From CAYNSB01 sp964399625 (lineage in GTDB: Bacteria; Planctomycetota; Phycisphaerae; Phycisphaerales; UBA1924): DNA of 53,627 nt. Location: the NCBI GenBank assembly GCA_964399625.1, contig CAYNSB010000028.1, positions 1-53,627 on the forward strand. The letters are read 5' to 3'. Shown here piece by piece: positions 8,187 to 16,472 of the stretch. Positions within the stretch are counted from its first letter, which is position 1. The number at the start of each line of letters is the position of its first letter. Below the pieces are notes generated by a model, which ran no database searches, was not told the DNA's origin, and saw nothing but the letters and a program-made list of their open reading frames with translations. A program made the position numbers and the translations under genes.

Positions 8187-8942
8187 GTGAAACCCCGCTG
8201 GCGCAAGCCCCTGATCTGCGGCGCGATCGTGGGGGTCGTGTCGTCGGTGGCGGTGCCGGTCACGATCTCGATCGCGACCAATGCCAACAGATTTCCGTTT
8301 GTTTTCCTCAACAAGAACAAGTTGTGGCACGCGCGCGAGTCTTTGTTTTGTGACGAACGCACGCACGAGTTTGGCTACACGGTAAGCGCTGAATGGGTTG
8401 CAACTCACTACTTCATCCGGACGAGCATGCCCGATCCGAGAGTTTCAAGTCAATACCCTGCAGGAGTCGTGCCCGCGTGGCTGCCCCGGCCATACTCGCG
8501 CCACTGGACCCATGCGGCTGCCGTGGGATTTCCAATGCGCTCATTGTTCGGCTGGTCGTCGAAGGAAGAGAGCAAGATTGTTTCAGGGGGCCTTCGCACC
8601 GGTGACCCCGGGGTCTTTGACCACGGCTGGATTCAACTCGCACGCCTTCAACTCCCCGCGCGCGACTTGTACATCGAGTTCCCCTACCTCCCCATCTGGT
8701 CCGGCCTCATCGTCAACGCCCTCACCCACGCCGCGGCCTGGTCCGCGCTCTTCCTTGGACTCGCCCAGCTCCTCCCCTCCGCCCGTCGCGCACGCCGCAC
8801 CCGTCGCGGCCTCTGCCCCGCCTGCGCCTACGACCTCCGCCACGAACTCGCCTCAGGCTGCTCGGAGTGCGGGTGGAGGCGGGGCGGTCCGGCCCCGATG
8901 GGCGCACCCAGTTCTGAGAATCGGGCTACCTACTTTCAGTGA
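8187..8942 (+). CDS. Membrane protein with C-terminal zinc ribbon, tandem paralog 1
   Basis: A 251-residue protein of unknown function. An N-terminal hydrophobic segment (about residues 9-29), a variable extracytoplasmic-looking middle, a shared GFPMRSLFGW motif near 118, a second hydrophobic segment (SGLIVNALTHAAAWSALFL, about 172-190), and a C-terminal ribbon CPACAYDLRHELxxGCSECGW with four cysteines at C-x2-C and C-x2-C spacing. Ribbons of the form CPxCxYDLR...CPECG are frequent at the ends of planctomycete membrane proteins; their role is unknown. The C-terminal half is nearly identical at DNA level to paralog 2. Starts with GTG, aligned with the ATG of paralog 2 through the shared RxRWRxPLICGAIVG opening. 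Confidence 0.8.
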   Translation: MKPRWRKPLICGAIVGVVSSVAVPVTISIATNANRFPFVFLNKNKLWHARESLFCDERTHEFGYTVSAEWVATHYFIRTSMPDPRVSSQYPAGVVPAWLPRPYSRHWTHAAAVGFPMRSLFGWSSKEESKIVSGGLRTGDPGVFDHGWIQLARLQLPARDLYIEFPYLPIWSGLIVNALTHAAAWSALFLGLAQLLPSARRARRTRRGLCPACAYDLRHELASGCSECGWRRGGPAPMGAPSSENRATYFQ

Positions 8943-8944
8943 AG

Positions 8945-8950
8945 TACGAT
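8945..8950 (+). promoter_or_regulatory. Candidate leaderless -10 (TACGAT) for zinc-ribbon paralog 2
   Basis: TACGAT ends 7 nt before the ATG at 8958, just after the stop of paralog 1. The motif and spacing match those of paralog 1, so the promoter seems to have been duplicated with the gene. Confidence 0.5.
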
Positions 8951-8957
8951 TGGTGCG

Positions 8958-9683
8958 ATGCACAGGCGCTGGCGCCAGCCCCTGATCTGCGGCGCGATCG
9001 TGGGGATCGTGTCGTCGGTGATGGTGCCGGTTGCGATCTCGATCCTCAGCACGGCAAACGACCTGCCGACATATGTGCTGATCACGCGCGGCACGCAGCA
9101 CAAAGTCTGGCTGTACGACGATTCGGCCAAGATCACGCACCACAGAGCGGATTTCCATTGGGCCACCAGCCATTACAGCGCTTCCAGCGGCCCACCGAAT
9201 TTCGCGACCCCGCACACGCCTGGAACCGTGCCCGCGTGGATGCCTCGCCCAGACCAAGACAACGACATCCACGCATGCGCCGTTGGATTTCCTATGCGCT
9301 CGTTGTATGGGTGGACGCTCGTTCCGCGCTCGATGGTGCTCGGGTGCCGCACCGGGCTTCCTGATCGACGTCCGCCGCTCTTTGCCAGCGGCTGGATTCA
9401 ACTTGCGAGTTTCGAGAACCAGATTCGCCCGATCAGTGTCGAATTCCCGTATCTCCCCATCTGGTCCGGCCTCATCATCAACGCCCTGACCCATGCCGCG
9501 GCCTGGTCCGCGCTCTTCCTTGGACTCGCCCAGCTCTTCCCCTCCGCGCGTCGCGCCCGGCGCACCCGCCGCGGCCTCTGCCCCGCCTGCGCCTACGACC
9601 TCCGCCGCGAACTTGCCGCCGGCTGCCCCGAGTGCGGGTGGAAAAGATCGCTTTCGCGCGAACCCGAGCCCGCCCAACGCTGA
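8958..9683 (+). CDS. Membrane protein with C-terminal zinc ribbon, tandem paralog 2
   Basis: 241 residues, same architecture as its upstream neighbour: RRWRQPLICGAIVGIVSS opening with a transmembrane helix, variable middle, GFPMRSLYGW motif near 112, second hydrophobic segment after PYLPIWSGLIINAL, then CPACAYDLRRELAAGCPECGW with four cysteines. From the PYLPIWSG segment onward it is almost identical to paralog 1, while the middle has diverged strongly; this points to a recent duplication with selection or recombination acting differently on the two halves. Function unknown. It begins 15 bp after the preceding stop. Confidence 0.8.
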   Translation: MHRRWRQPLICGAIVGIVSSVMVPVAISILSTANDLPTYVLITRGTQHKVWLYDDSAKITHHRADFHWATSHYSASSGPPNFATPHTPGTVPAWMPRPDQDNDIHACAVGFPMRSLYGWTLVPRSMVLGCRTGLPDRRPPLFASGWIQLASFENQIRPISVEFPYLPIWSGLIINALTHAAAWSALFLGLAQLFPSARRARRTRRGLCPACAYDLRRELAAGCPECGWKRSLSREPEPAQR

Positions 9684-9694
9684 AGTAGGTGCGG

Positions 9695-10336
9695 ATGCCA
9701 AGGCTCCTCCGATGGGTGCTCGCGTCGATCCTGCTCGGAGCGATCACATCATTTGGATTGATGGTCCTTGGCGGCGCCGCAATGAGCCGCGGGCACCTTG
9801 GCTCATTCCGCGTGTTGGCCATCCGCGAGCCAGATGGGCGAGTGGTGATCTGGAGCGGAAATGTTTCGCTCCTCGGCGAAGACCTGCATCGATTCACGCA
9901 GTTCGATCCCAACGACTTCGGCGAGCCAGCACGCTCGCCCTGGTGGGTCTCCCAGATGGAGGGGCTCTCGATGGCTTCCGCGAGGACCTCCACGCGCGTG
10001 CTGATCTCGGGCTGGCCGATGCGTTCCATGATGGAGTACTCTCACGTGGAAATGTGCTCGATCGGAGCTGATACCGAGCACTTTGTTCGATGGTCCAAGG
10101 TGGTCGCCAACCTGGTGATTCACAGCCTCGCATGGAGTTTGCTCCTTCCGGTGCTCTCGGCCATCCACGCCAGATACCACTCGCGCCCCACTCTCCGCAC
10201 CCGCCGCGGCCTCTGCCCCGCCTGCGCCTACGACCTCCGCCACGAACTTGCCGCCGGCTGCCCCGAGTGCGGGTGGGGGCGGGGCGAGAGCACCGGATCG
10301 CCGCTGATGGGGCGCTCGCCCCGACGCCGAGCCTGA
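9695..10336 (+). CDS. Membrane protein with C-terminal zinc ribbon, tandem paralog 3
   Basis: About 213 residues, the most divergent of the three. It keeps an N-terminal hydrophobic segment (VLASILLGAITSFGLMVLGG), a GWPMRSMM motif equivalent to GFPMRSL in the others, a second hydrophobic stretch, and the RTRRGLCPACAYDLRHELAAGCPECGWGRG ribbon, whose DNA is very similar to the other copies. Start uncertain between GTG at 9689 and ATG at 9695; the latter follows an AGGTG-like site. It lies 11 bp after paralog 2 without its own -10-like hexamer, so it is probably cotranscribed. Its stop codon lies inside the left end of the second palindromic repeat element. Confidence 0.75.
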   Translation: MPRLLRWVLASILLGAITSFGLMVLGGAAMSRGHLGSFRVLAIREPDGRVVIWSGNVSLLGEDLHRFTQFDPNDFGEPARSPWWVSQMEGLSMASARTSTRVLISGWPMRSMMEYSHVEMCSIGADTEHFVRWSKVVANLVIHSLAWSLLLPVLSAIHARYHSRPTLRTRRGLCPACAYDLRHELAAGCPECGWGRGESTGSPLMGRSPRRRA

Positions 10337-10433
10337 GGAGGCTTTGCGCCGAAGGCTCGGGTTGCTCCTTCTTTGCGCGCCACAACGCACCAAAGCCCGA
10401 GCCTTCGCTCGCGGACTCGCTCAGACTCGGCGT
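10324..10433. repeat. Palindromic repeat element, copy 2 (about 110 bp)
   Basis: Second copy of the element at 8039-8149, same orientation. Outer ends CGCCGAGCCTGAG / CTCAGACTCGGCG pair with one mismatch; the inner CGAAGGCTCGGG at 10350-10361 pairs perfectly with 10396-10407. The arms are nearly identical to copy 1; the loop differs. The left end overlaps the stop codon of zinc-ribbon paralog 3, so the element supplies that protein's terminus and perhaps its terminator. Confidence 0.85.
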
Positions 10434-10489
10434 CCAGCAACCACCACGCGCCCGCTCGCCCATCACACGCTCGCTCCTCCCGCCCCCGG

Positions 10490-10495
10490 TACGAT
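10490..10495 (+). promoter_or_regulatory. Candidate leaderless -10 (TACGAT) for the DUF58/BatA operon
   Basis: TACGAT ends 6 nt before the ATG at 10502, the first gene of a seven-gene run. No ribosome binding site precedes that ATG. Confidence 0.5.
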
Positions 10496-10501
10496 CCTGC
10501 G

Positions 10502-11575
10502 ATGTCCGACACGAGCCATGGTGGGCCGGAGGGGATCGCGGAAGGAGCCGTCGGGGCGGATGCTCGCCCCCACGCCCCCGAGGCCGAGGCTTCTCTTTAC
10601 CTGCACCCGCAGACGCTCGCGCGTCTGGGCTCCTTCGAGCTGCGGGCCAAGATGATCGTCGAGGGCGTGATGAGCGGGCAGCACCGCTCGCCGTACCACG
10701 GCTTCTCCGTCGAGTTCGCCCAGCACCGCCCCTACGTCGCGGGCGATGACCTTCGCCGCCTGGACTGGAAGGTCTACGGGCGCTCCGACAAGCTCCACCT
10801 GAAGCAGTACCAGCAGGAGACCTCGCTCGACCTGGTCGTGCTCGTCGATGCGTCGGGGTCGATGCGCTATGGCTCGCGCACGTTCGAGGACGCGTCGGGC
10901 GCGGGGCACACGCTCAGCCCGGACGGTCGCTCCAACTGGTCCAAGTTCGACCACGCGACGGCCGTCGCCGCGGCGCTGGCGTACATCACGCTGCACCAGG
11001 GCGATCGGGCGGGGCTGGTGATCTTCGCCGACGACGTGCGCGGGATGGTCCGCCGGTCGAGCTCGCAGGGCACCTGGCGGCAGATCGTCGGGGCGCTGGC
11101 GGCGCACTACGTGCCCGATCGGCGTCCGGGCGTGCAGGAGATCGGTCGCGCGACGGACTTCGGGCGCGTCATCGATCAGTCCCTCGCCAAGCTCACCAAC
11201 CGCTGCCTGCTCGTGCTCATCTCCGATTTCTTCGGCGACCCCGAGGAGCTTCGCGCGGCGCTGGCGCGCGTGCGCCATCGCGGGCACGACCTGATCGCGT
11301 TCCAGGTGCTCGATCGCGAGGAGCTGGAGTTCGACTTCAAGGACGCCGCGCCCTTCGAGGGCCTCGAGGGCGAGGAGCGTCTGCGCGTCGATCCGCGGGC
11401 GCTTCGCGCGGGCTACCTCGCGGCGATCCGTCGGCACCTGGACAAGGTCGAGCGCGTGTGCCGGGCGTTCAACTTCGATCACCACGTGATCAACACGCAC
11501 GACTGGCTGGGCCCGCCGTTGGCGGCGTTCGTGGCGCGGCGGAACGCGCAGATCAAGCGGAGCAAGCAGGCGTGA
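10502..11575 (+). CDS. DUF58 / vWA-fold protein, first gene of a MoxR-type membrane operon
   Basis: A 357-residue cytosolic protein. DUF58 signature: R-x-Y-x-x-G-D-x-x-R-x-x-D-W-K appears as RPYVAGDDLRRLDWKVYGR at about 77-95. A von Willebrand A-like fold follows with a MIDAS-type VDASGSM near 115. In known systems DUF58 proteins work with a MoxR AAA+ ATPase and BatA/BatB-like membrane proteins in metalloenzyme maturation or envelope stress; here DUF58 and BatA-like genes are present but no MoxR gene is next to them. The frame is open further upstream (to 10373) but that extension runs through the palindromic repeat; the ATG at 10502 fits the family length and the TACGAT 6 nt ahead. The next gene begins 7 bp after the stop. 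Confidence 0.9.
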   Translation: MSDTSHGGPEGIAEGAVGADARPHAPEAEASLYLHPQTLARLGSFELRAKMIVEGVMSGQHRSPYHGFSVEFAQHRPYVAGDDLRRLDWKVYGRSDKLHLKQYQQETSLDLVVLVDASGSMRYGSRTFEDASGAGHTLSPDGRSNWSKFDHATAVAAALAYITLHQGDRAGLVIFADDVRGMVRRSSSQGTWRQIVGALAAHYVPDRRPGVQEIGRATDFGRVIDQSLAKLTNRCLLVLISDFFGDPEELRAALARVRHRGHDLIAFQVLDREELEFDFKDAAPFEGLEGEERLRVDPRALRAGYLAAIRRHLDKVERVCRAFNFDHHVINTHDWLGPPLAAFVARRNAQIKRSKQA

Positions 11576-11582
11576 GGAGCGC

Positions 11583-13913
11583 ATGACCTTCCTCAACCCC
11601 TTCCTTGCCTTCGCGGGGCTCGCGTGCGTCGGGATTCCGATCCTGATCCACATCCTGATGCGCCGTCGGCGTCGCCCGATCCAGTGGGCCGCGATGCGCT
11701 TCCTGCTCGAGGCGTACCAGCAGCAGCGCAAGCGTCTGCGGTTCGAGCAGTGGCTGCTGCTCGCGTCGCGCTGCCTGCTCGTGGCGCTGATCGCGATCGC
11801 CATCGGGCGCCCCGTGCTGGGCGGGGCGCTGGGGGGCGCGCCCGGCGGGCCGACGACGCTGTACCTGGTGATCGATCATGGTCTTGCGAGCGGGGCGCAG
11901 GATGTGCCGGGCGCACCGAGCGCACTCGCCCGCTCGCGCGAGCGGGCGCTGAAGCTGCTGGCGCAGCTGGACGCGAACGCGGGGGACCGGGTCGCGCTCA
12001 TCTCCGGCGCCGCGCCCGCGCGGGCGCTGGTGCTGCCCGCGACGTCGGACCTCTCGGGCGTGCGCGAGCTGATCGAATCGCTCCGCACCACCGACGGGGC
12101 GAGCGATCTGTCGGGCGCGATCGCGCTGGCCCGCGCCGACGCCGCGAGCGAGGCGAGCGCACCCTCGCAGCGGGCGCTGGCGGTGCTGAGCGACTTCCGC
12201 GTGGGCTCGATCGATCTGGCGGTGGACGCCGGCACGCCCGCGGCCGGGGCGTCCGAGAGCGGCGCGTTCACGCTCCTGGCGGACCCTCCGGGCGAGGCGG
12301 CGATGACGAACGTGTCGATCGCGGGCGTGGAGCCGCTGCGTCCGCTGATCGTGTCGCCGCGCCGGGGCGAGGCGTCCACGCTGGCGCAGACGCCCGTGCG
12401 CGTGGCGCTGCGGCGCTCGGGAGACCTCTCCCAGGCGCAGACGACGATGGTGCGACTCTCGATCTCGCCGCCGGCGGGCGGGGCGGCGGTGCCCGTCGGG
12501 CAGGCGTCGTTCCGCTGGGCGCCCGGGCAGTCGCAGGGCCTGGCGGCGGGGGCGATCGACCTCTCCCGGGGCGGCACGCCCTGGGGCTCGGCGGTGCTCG
12601 CGGCGCAGATCGACGCCGACGCGATCGCGGGCGACAACACCTTCCGGCACACGATCGAGCTGCGCCAGGCGCTGCGCGTGGGGATCATCGCCCCGCGGGG
12701 CACGCCCCGCGCGGGGCTCGACCAGCTCGACGCTGGGGACTGGTTCCGCCTCGCGTTGCAGACCGCCGACGCGGAGATCGAGATCACGGACATCGAGCCC
12801 GCGGCGGTGGACGCCGCACGCCTCTCGCCCCTGGACGCGGTGATCCTCCCGCGCCCGGAGGCTCTCTCGGATGATGCGTGGCGGCGCGTGCGGGCCCTGG
12901 CCGAGGCGGGCGGGCTTGTGCTCGTGTGCCCGCCGGCGGGCGTCACGGTGCACGCCTGGGGCGATGCGATGGCCCGCGCGCTGGGCACGGGGTGGAGCGT
13001 GCCGCGCGAGGTCCGCACGGGCAGCGCGACGATCGCGAGCGCTCGCCAGGTCGATTCGTCGTCGGACCTCTTGGCGCTGCTCGACGCGGAATTGCCCGAC
13101 CTGGCGCGCCCCGTGCGCGTGTCGCGCTCGCTCCCGCCCGAGGGCGTCGCGCCGGCCCAGACGCTGCTGTCGCTCTCGGATGGCGCGGCGCTGATCGCGA
13201 TGGCCCGCCCGGGTCAGAGCGAGACGAGCGCGCCCAAGGAGGGCGGCGCGGCGAAGGAACTCTCGGCGCCCGCCGCGGGGCTGATCGTGTACCTGGGCGT
13301 GGCGCCGTCGTTCGAGTGGACGGACCTGCAGGCGCGCCCGCTGATGGTGCCGCTCGTGCACGAGCTGGTGCGCCAGGGCGTGGGTCGGGCGAGCGGGCGC
13401 TGGGCGGAGATCGCCGGTCGCGTGCCCCGCGTGCCCGCGCGCACCTCGGTGCTGCGCCCGACGGAGGAGGACCAGGGCGTGATCCGCGTGGACGCGAACG
13501 GCACGAGCGAGGCGATCGCGCGGGCGGGCGCGTACCGCGCGCTGGACGATCGCGGGCTGCTGCGGGGCGTGGTGACCATCAACGCCGACGCCGGCGCAGG
13601 ACGCGTGGACGCGCAGCCCCGCGCGGCGGTGGAGCGCTGGCTCGCCTCTCGCGCGGGTTCGGGCGGCGCGGTGTCGTGGCTCGGGCCCGGGGGCGCGCTC
13701 GCGCGACCGACGCCCTCGGCGGACCTGCGCGCGACGCTCGGGCGCGGGCAGGACAACGCGCGGCTCATCCTGATCGCGCTCGTGGGGGCGCTGGCGCTGG
13801 GCGTCGTTGAGCTCGCGATGGCGCGCTGGTTCAGCCACGCGAGCGTGCACACGACCCGGAGCGGGGCGTCGTCCGTTGCCGGCCCATCGCCACGATCGGG
13901 GAGCGGCGCGTGA
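11583..13913 (+). CDS. BatA-domain membrane protein with degenerate vWA region
   Basis: 776 residues. N-terminus MTFLNPFLAFAGLACVGIPILIHIL and RRRRRPIQWAAMRFL is the BatA N-terminal domain, with transmembrane helices at about 4-26 and 57-77. A vWA-like region follows, but the MIDAS position reads VIDHGLASG instead of DxSxS, so metal binding may be lost. Long periplasmic part, then a final transmembrane helix (ILIALVGALALGVVELAMA) near the C-terminus. Starts at ATG with GAGGAG overlapping the end of the DUF58 gene, and overlaps the following gene by 4 bp (GTGA), so translational coupling is likely. Probably an inner-membrane partner of the DUF58 protein; substrate unknown. Confidence 0.85.
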   Translation: MTFLNPFLAFAGLACVGIPILIHILMRRRRRPIQWAAMRFLLEAYQQQRKRLRFEQWLLLASRCLLVALIAIAIGRPVLGGALGGAPGGPTTLYLVIDHGLASGAQDVPGAPSALARSRERALKLLAQLDANAGDRVALISGAAPARALVLPATSDLSGVRELIESLRTTDGASDLSGAIALARADAASEASAPSQRALAVLSDFRVGSIDLAVDAGTPAAGASESGAFTLLADPPGEAAMTNVSIAGVEPLRPLIVSPRRGEASTLAQTPVRVALRRSGDLSQAQTTMVRLSISPPAGGAAVPVGQASFRWAPGQSQGLAAGAIDLSRGGTPWGSAVLAAQIDADAIAGDNTFRHTIELRQALRVGIIAPRGTPRAGLDQLDAGDWFRLALQTADAEIEITDIEPAAVDAARLSPLDAVILPRPEALSDDAWRRVRALAEAGGLVLVCPPAGVTVHAWGDAMARALGTGWSVPREVRTGSATIASARQVDSSSDLLALLDAELPDLARPVRVSRSLPPEGVAPAQTLLSLSDGAALIAMARPGQSETSAPKEGGAAKELSAPAAGLIVYLGVAPSFEWTDLQARPLMVPLVHELVRQGVGRASGRWAEIAGRVPRVPARTSVLRPTEEDQGVIRVDANGTSEAIARAGAYRALDDRGLLRGVVTINADAGAGRVDAQPRAAVERWLASRAGSGGAVSWLGPGGALARPTPSADLRATLGRGQDNARLILIALVGALALGVVELAMARWFSHASVHTTRSGASSVAGPSPRSGSGA

Positions 13914-16336
13914 ACACCCTGCTCAACAGGCTGCTCGGGCTGTCGGGGATGGGCTTCGGGGATCCGGGCGTCGAGTTCTCGTTCGCGCGACCGATCCCGG
14001 CGTGGGGGTGGCTTGCCGCCCTGGTGCTCGCGGGCGTGCTCGCGGGGTACGGGTACTGGCGTCAGGACGGCCCGCGGGCGGCGCGGCGCGGGCTGGCGCT
14101 CTTGCGGGCCCTGGCGCTGCTGGCGATCCTGCTGCTGATCTCCGGGCCGCAGCTCATCCGCCCCAACGAGCGGATCGAGAAGGACTGGGTCGTGTTCCTC
14201 GTGGATCGGTCCGCGTCGATGACGATCCCCGATGCCCCGAGCGCCACGGGCGCGCGGGTGACGCGGGAGAGCCAGTTGCAGGAGGCGCTGCTGCGGGCCA
14301 GGCCCGAGCTGGCCAAGCTCGCCGCGGAGCGCAACGTGCTCTGGCTCGGGTTCGACGCGGGCGCGTTCGATCTGCACGCGGGCGAGCAGGGCGTGGACCT
14401 GGGCTCCCCGGGCGGTCGGCGCACGAGCCTGGGCGCCGCGCTCGATCAGGCGCTCTCGCGTGTCTCGGCTCGCCCCGTGGCGGGCGTGGTGATCCTGTCG
14501 GACGGGCGCTCGAGCGACGAGGCGAGCAAGCCCGCGCTCAAGCGCCTGCAGAGCGAGCAGATCCCCGTGCTCGCGCTGCCGCTGGGAAGCCCCGAGCCCG
14601 TGGTGGACCTCGCGGTCGCCTCGGCCGAGGCGCCCTCGCTCGCGTTCATCAACGACACGATCCCGGTGCAGGTGAAGATCGATCGCCTGGGCGGCGGGGC
14701 GGAGGCGCCGATCCCCCGCGGGCGCGTGCAACTGGTGGACACCGCGACGGGGCTCGTGCTCGACGATCGCGCCCTGCCCGTGGACGCCGGCGCCTGGAGC
14801 GAGGGGCGCGCCCGCCTGACGCTGACGACCAAGCCCCAGCCGGTGTCGCCCGATCGCCCCGCGCGGGCCGCGGCGCGGACGTGGCAGGTACGCCTGGTCC
14901 CCGAGCAGCCCGACCTGATCCCCGAGAACAACACCGCCTCGCTGACGATCGAGCTGGTGGACCGCCAATTGCGCGTCGCGTTCTTCGACGGGTACCCGCG
15001 CTGGGAGTTCCGGTACGTCAAGAACCTGCTGCTGCGCGAGCGCTCGATCCGCTCGTCGAACCTGCTGCTGGCCGCGAACCGCCAGTACCTGCAGGAGGGC
15101 GACGTGCTGCTGGACACGCTCCCGCGTTCGCCCGAGGACTGGGCGAAGTTCGACGTGGTGATCATGGGCGATCTGCCCGCGTCGCTGTTCGCGCGGGAGC
15201 AGCTCGAGCAATTGCGCGAGCACGTGGCGATCCGCGGCGCGGGGCTCCTGTGGATCGCCGGGCCCAGCGCCACGCCCGGCGCCTGGCGCGACACGCCCCT
15301 GGCGGACCTCATCCCCTTCGCGCTGGGCGCCGGCGATGCGCTCAACCAGGGCGCGGGCGTGAACGTCTGGAACGAGCCCGTGCTGCTCCGACCGACGCCC
15401 GCGGCGCAGCGCCTGAACCTTTTCCAGCTCGCCGACCCGGACCAGCCCTGCGTCCCGGGCGTCGAGGGCTGGCCCGCGGTGCTGGGCGATCCCGGCGTGC
15501 CGTGGGCGCGCCTGCAGTTCGCGCAGCGGATCGATCCCGCGGCGCTCAAGCCCGCGGCGGAGGTCCTCGCCACGCTCGCGCCGGGCGAGGCGACGGGCGA
15601 CGCGACGCCGGGCGTGATCACGATGCGCTACGGCGCGGGGCGCGTCATGTACGTCGCGAGCGACGAGATCTGGCGCTGGCGCTACGCGCGGGGCGAGACG
15701 CTGCCCGAGCGGTTCTGGCTCCCGCTCATCCGCCTGCAGGGGCGCGAGAGCCTGGCCCGCGCGGCGCGCCCCGCGGCGCTGGAGGTCTCCCCCAAGCGTC
15801 CCCAGATCGATCAGCCCGTCTCCATCGCCGTGCGCCTGCAGGACCAGTCGCTCGTCGATGCCGCGCCGGCGCGGCTCTCGGCGCGCGTCCGCCCGCTCGA
15901 CGACACGCGCGGACGCTCGAGCGTGGACCTCACGCTGGCGCCCGAGAGCGCCGCCGGCGCCCGCCCGCTGACGCGCTCGTTCCTCGCGACGTGGACCCCG
16001 TCCGAGCCCGGTCGGTACCGCATAGAGGTCCAGGACCCGTTCCTCGCCCAGTCCTCGCTCGCGGAGGATGTGGAGGTCACGGTTCCCGACGATGAGCTCC
16101 GCCACCCCGAGACGGACCATCCGCTACTCACACGCCTGGTGGCCCAGGGCGGCACGGGGAGCACCACGCTCGCGGGCGACCAGCTCGCGCGGGTCGAGAA
16201 GCTTCCACGGCGGGATGTGCACGTCGCGGGCACGCCCGACACCAAGCCCCTGTGGGACCGCCCCATCGTGCTGGCGCTGCTGCTGGGGCTGCTGACGCTC
16301 GAGTGGGCCGGACGACGCCTGATCAAGCTCTCGTGA
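13910..16336 (+). CDS. Membrane vWA / glutamine-amidotransferase-like protein
   Basis: 808 residues, starting with GTG inside the stop of the BatA-like gene. Transmembrane helices at about 24-46 and 62-82 precede a vWA domain with an intact MIDAS start VDRSASM (about 97-103). The middle has a class I glutamine amidotransferase-like fold region beginning LRVAFFDGYPRWEFRYVKN (about 350), as in other planctomycete members of this operon, without a recognisable catalytic triad. A last transmembrane helix (VLALLLGLLTLEWAGRRLI) ends the protein. This domain order is standard for large BatA-linked proteins of Planctomycetota; biochemical role is not established. Confidence 0.85.
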   Translation: MNTLLNRLLGLSGMGFGDPGVEFSFARPIPAWGWLAALVLAGVLAGYGYWRQDGPRAARRGLALLRALALLAILLLISGPQLIRPNERIEKDWVVFLVDRSASMTIPDAPSATGARVTRESQLQEALLRARPELAKLAAERNVLWLGFDAGAFDLHAGEQGVDLGSPGGRRTSLGAALDQALSRVSARPVAGVVILSDGRSSDEASKPALKRLQSEQIPVLALPLGSPEPVVDLAVASAEAPSLAFINDTIPVQVKIDRLGGGAEAPIPRGRVQLVDTATGLVLDDRALPVDAGAWSEGRARLTLTTKPQPVSPDRPARAAARTWQVRLVPEQPDLIPENNTASLTIELVDRQLRVAFFDGYPRWEFRYVKNLLLRERSIRSSNLLLAANRQYLQEGDVLLDTLPRSPEDWAKFDVVIMGDLPASLFAREQLEQLREHVAIRGAGLLWIAGPSATPGAWRDTPLADLIPFALGAGDALNQGAGVNVWNEPVLLRPTPAAQRLNLFQLADPDQPCVPGVEGWPAVLGDPGVPWARLQFAQRIDPAALKPAAEVLATLAPGEATGDATPGVITMRYGAGRVMYVASDEIWRWRYARGETLPERFWLPLIRLQGRESLARAARPAALEVSPKRPQIDQPVSIAVRLQDQSLVDAAPARLSARVRPLDDTRGRSSVDLTLAPESAAGARPLTRSFLATWTPSEPGRYRIEVQDPFLAQSSLAEDVEVTVPDDELRHPETDHPLLTRLVAQGGTGSTTLAGDQLARVEKLPRRDVHVAGTPDTKPLWDRPIVLALLLGLLTLEWAGRRLIKLS

Positions 16337-16472
16337 TTCGAGTGGGTTTGGGTGCCTTTTGGTGGTTGCGACGACGAACGATCGATTGACACGACGGTTA
16401 CTCTCCTGACCGACCCGACGGGCCCGCGCATCCGTACAGAAGACATCCGAACGAGGAGAAATCCGCCGATAC

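Noticed and set aside
10373..10501. An upstream start for the DUF58 gene
   Set aside because: The extra 43 residues come from the palindromic repeat element and are not like the family; ATG 10502 fits length and promoter spacing.
16386..16391. A perfect TTGACA as a -35 box
   Set aside because: No TANNNT lies at 16-18 nt downstream; the nearest -10-like hexamer is only 7 nt away, so it is treated as chance.
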